Source of the DNA: Thauera aromatica K172
GTDB taxonomy: Bacteria > Pseudomonadota > Gammaproteobacteria > Burkholderiales > Rhodocyclaceae
DNA: 64,000 bases
Assembly: GCF_003030465.1 (NCBI RefSeq)
Contig: NZ_CP028339.1
Coordinates: forward strand, 3,108,041-3,172,040
Direction: 5' to 3'
How positions within the stretch are numbered: the stretch's first letter is position 1; each line of letters starts with the position of its first letter. The notes beneath the pieces are model-generated. The model saw nothing but the letters and a program-made list of their open reading frames with translations. It did not search any database and was not told where the DNA came from. Positions 63,456-64,000 of this stretch are shown here, one piece after another. The translations under genes were made by a program, and so were the position numbers.

Positions 63456-63779
63456 ATGAACCTCAACATCACCGGGCACCATATCGAAGTCACCCCGGCC
63501 ATCCGTGACTACGTGAGCTCGAAGCTGGATCGCGTGATCCGCCACTTCGACAACGTCACCAGCGTTGCGGTGATCCTCTCGGTGGAGAAGCTCAGGCAGA
63601 AAGCCGAAGTCACCCTGCACGTGCGCGGCAAGGACATCTTCGTCGAAAGCGACGACGCCGACCTGTACGCGGCAATCGACGCGATGGCCGACAAGCTCGA
63701 CCGCCAGGTGCAGAAATACAAGCAGAAGCAGGCCGAGCACAACCACGATGCACTGAAGCACCAGGTTCCGGAAGCCTGA
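63456..63779 (+). CDS. hpf: Ribosome hibernation-promoting factor
   Basis: A 107-residue short-type HPF/YfiA: MNLNITGHHIEVTPAIRDYV, then KLDRVIRHFDNVTSVAVIL and the conserved ESDDADLYAAIDAMADKLDR. It binds the 30S decoding region and inactivates ribosomes in stationary phase. It follows rpoN by 17 nt, the typical order. Confidence 0.95.
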   Translation: MNLNITGHHIEVTPAIRDYVSSKLDRVIRHFDNVTSVAVILSVEKLRQKAEVTLHVRGKDIFVESDDADLYAAIDAMADKLDRQVQKYKQKQAEHNHDALKHQVPEA

Positions 63780-63787
63780 CGCGTTCT

Positions 63788-63819
63788 TTGCAGTTCAAGG
63801 TCCGGGCTGCGTTTATAAT
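63788..63819 (+). promoter_or_regulatory. Possible promoter before ptsN
   Basis: A perfect -10 hexamer TATAAT (63814-63819) lies in the hpf-ptsN gap; a -35 is unclear (TTGCAG at 63788 is 20 nt away, longer than ideal). It would give ptsN its own transcript. Confidence 0.45.
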
Positions 63820-63915
63820 GCGCGCGTTTTCACGTCGCCGTTTACATGCGGACCGGACCGCTCCCCAGCCTCACGAGGCCCCCGCGGCACGGGCACTGCA
63901 CAAACTTCCCTGCGA

Positions 63916-64000
63916 ATGAGCCTCATACCCCAACTCCTGCCACTGTCCAACGTGGTGGTCGACCTCGAAGCCAGCAGCAAGAAACGCGTCTTCGAACAGG
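63916..64000 (+). CDS. ptsN: PTS IIA-like nitrogen-regulatory protein PtsN (partial)
   Basis: Only 28 codons are in the window before the right edge: it begins MSLIPQLLPLSNVVVDLEAS and continues KKRVFEQ, as in EIIA-Ntr. The order rpoN-hpf-ptsN supports it. The phosphorylated His is beyond the window. Confidence 0.85.
   Translation, partial: MSLIPQLLPLSNVVVDLEASSKKRVFEQ

Overview
The window is a very GC-rich chromosomal segment of a betaproteobacterium. The gene set points to the Rhodocyclales (Thauera/Azoarcus/Aromatoleum group): a denitrifier-type p-ethylphenol cluster, anaerobic ubiquinone genes (ubiUVT), a class I PHA synthase and the lptB-rpoN-hpf-ptsN block. The assignment rests on gene content and remembered family sequences, not on a search. 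No rRNA, tRNA or CRISPR array was seen.

Region 1 (1-16.8 kb) is one co-directional catabolic cluster. It begins with a divergent XylR/DmpR-type sigma54 regulator (cut by the window edge) and a GG-N10-GC promoter at 479-494. Then come an acetoacetyl-CoA-synthetase-like ligase, a Tm-1/UPF0261 protein, a three-subunit biotin-dependent carboxylase whose carboxyltransferase resembles pyruvate carboxylase, a HAD phosphatase, a first PCMH-type flavoprotein, two SDRs (one is Hped), an SCP-type thiolase, a YdhR-like protein, a quinone-oxidoreductase-like protein, a Tat-signal protein, and the PchF/PchC flavocytochrome. Together they fit p-ethylphenol -> 1-(4-hydroxyphenyl)ethanol -> p-hydroxyacetophenone -> p-hydroxybenzoylacetate -> its CoA ester -> p-hydroxybenzoyl-CoA + acetyl-CoA.

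Region 2 (16.8-20.7 kb, minus strand) is a tightly overlapped operon of two DUF1289 proteins, an MBL hydrolase, an ABC exporter and a leaderless subtilisin-like protease. The last two recall the QhpF/QhpE pair of quinohemoprotein amine dehydrogenase maturation, but no substrate gene is beside them.

Region 3 (20.8-29.4 kb) holds a TetR regulator, a class III CoA-transferase, an alpha-methylacyl-CoA racemase homologue, a muconate-lactonizing-type enolase-superfamily enzyme, an aldehyde dehydrogenase, an acyl-CoA dehydrogenase and an orphan TRAP binding protein. Two long near-perfect palindromes sharing the same core lie in front of its divergent transcription units and are probably operators of the TetR protein. 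Region 4 (29.4-38 kb, minus) is a leucine/isovalerate (liu) operon.

Region 5 (38-48.8 kb) has an MBL protein, PhaC, a PIN protein, a TAXI-TRAP transporter, DsbA, a SPOR protein and ArgS. Region 6 (48.9-64 kb) has UbiB, an arginase-ornithine aminotransferase fusion, a sodium/solute symporter, UbiU-UbiV-UbiT, ThiL, a MITE-like element, PgpA, PncC, SOS-controlled recA-recX, and lptB-rpoN-hpf-ptsN (cut by the window edge). The sigma54 needed by the promoter of region 1 is therefore encoded at the other end of the same window.
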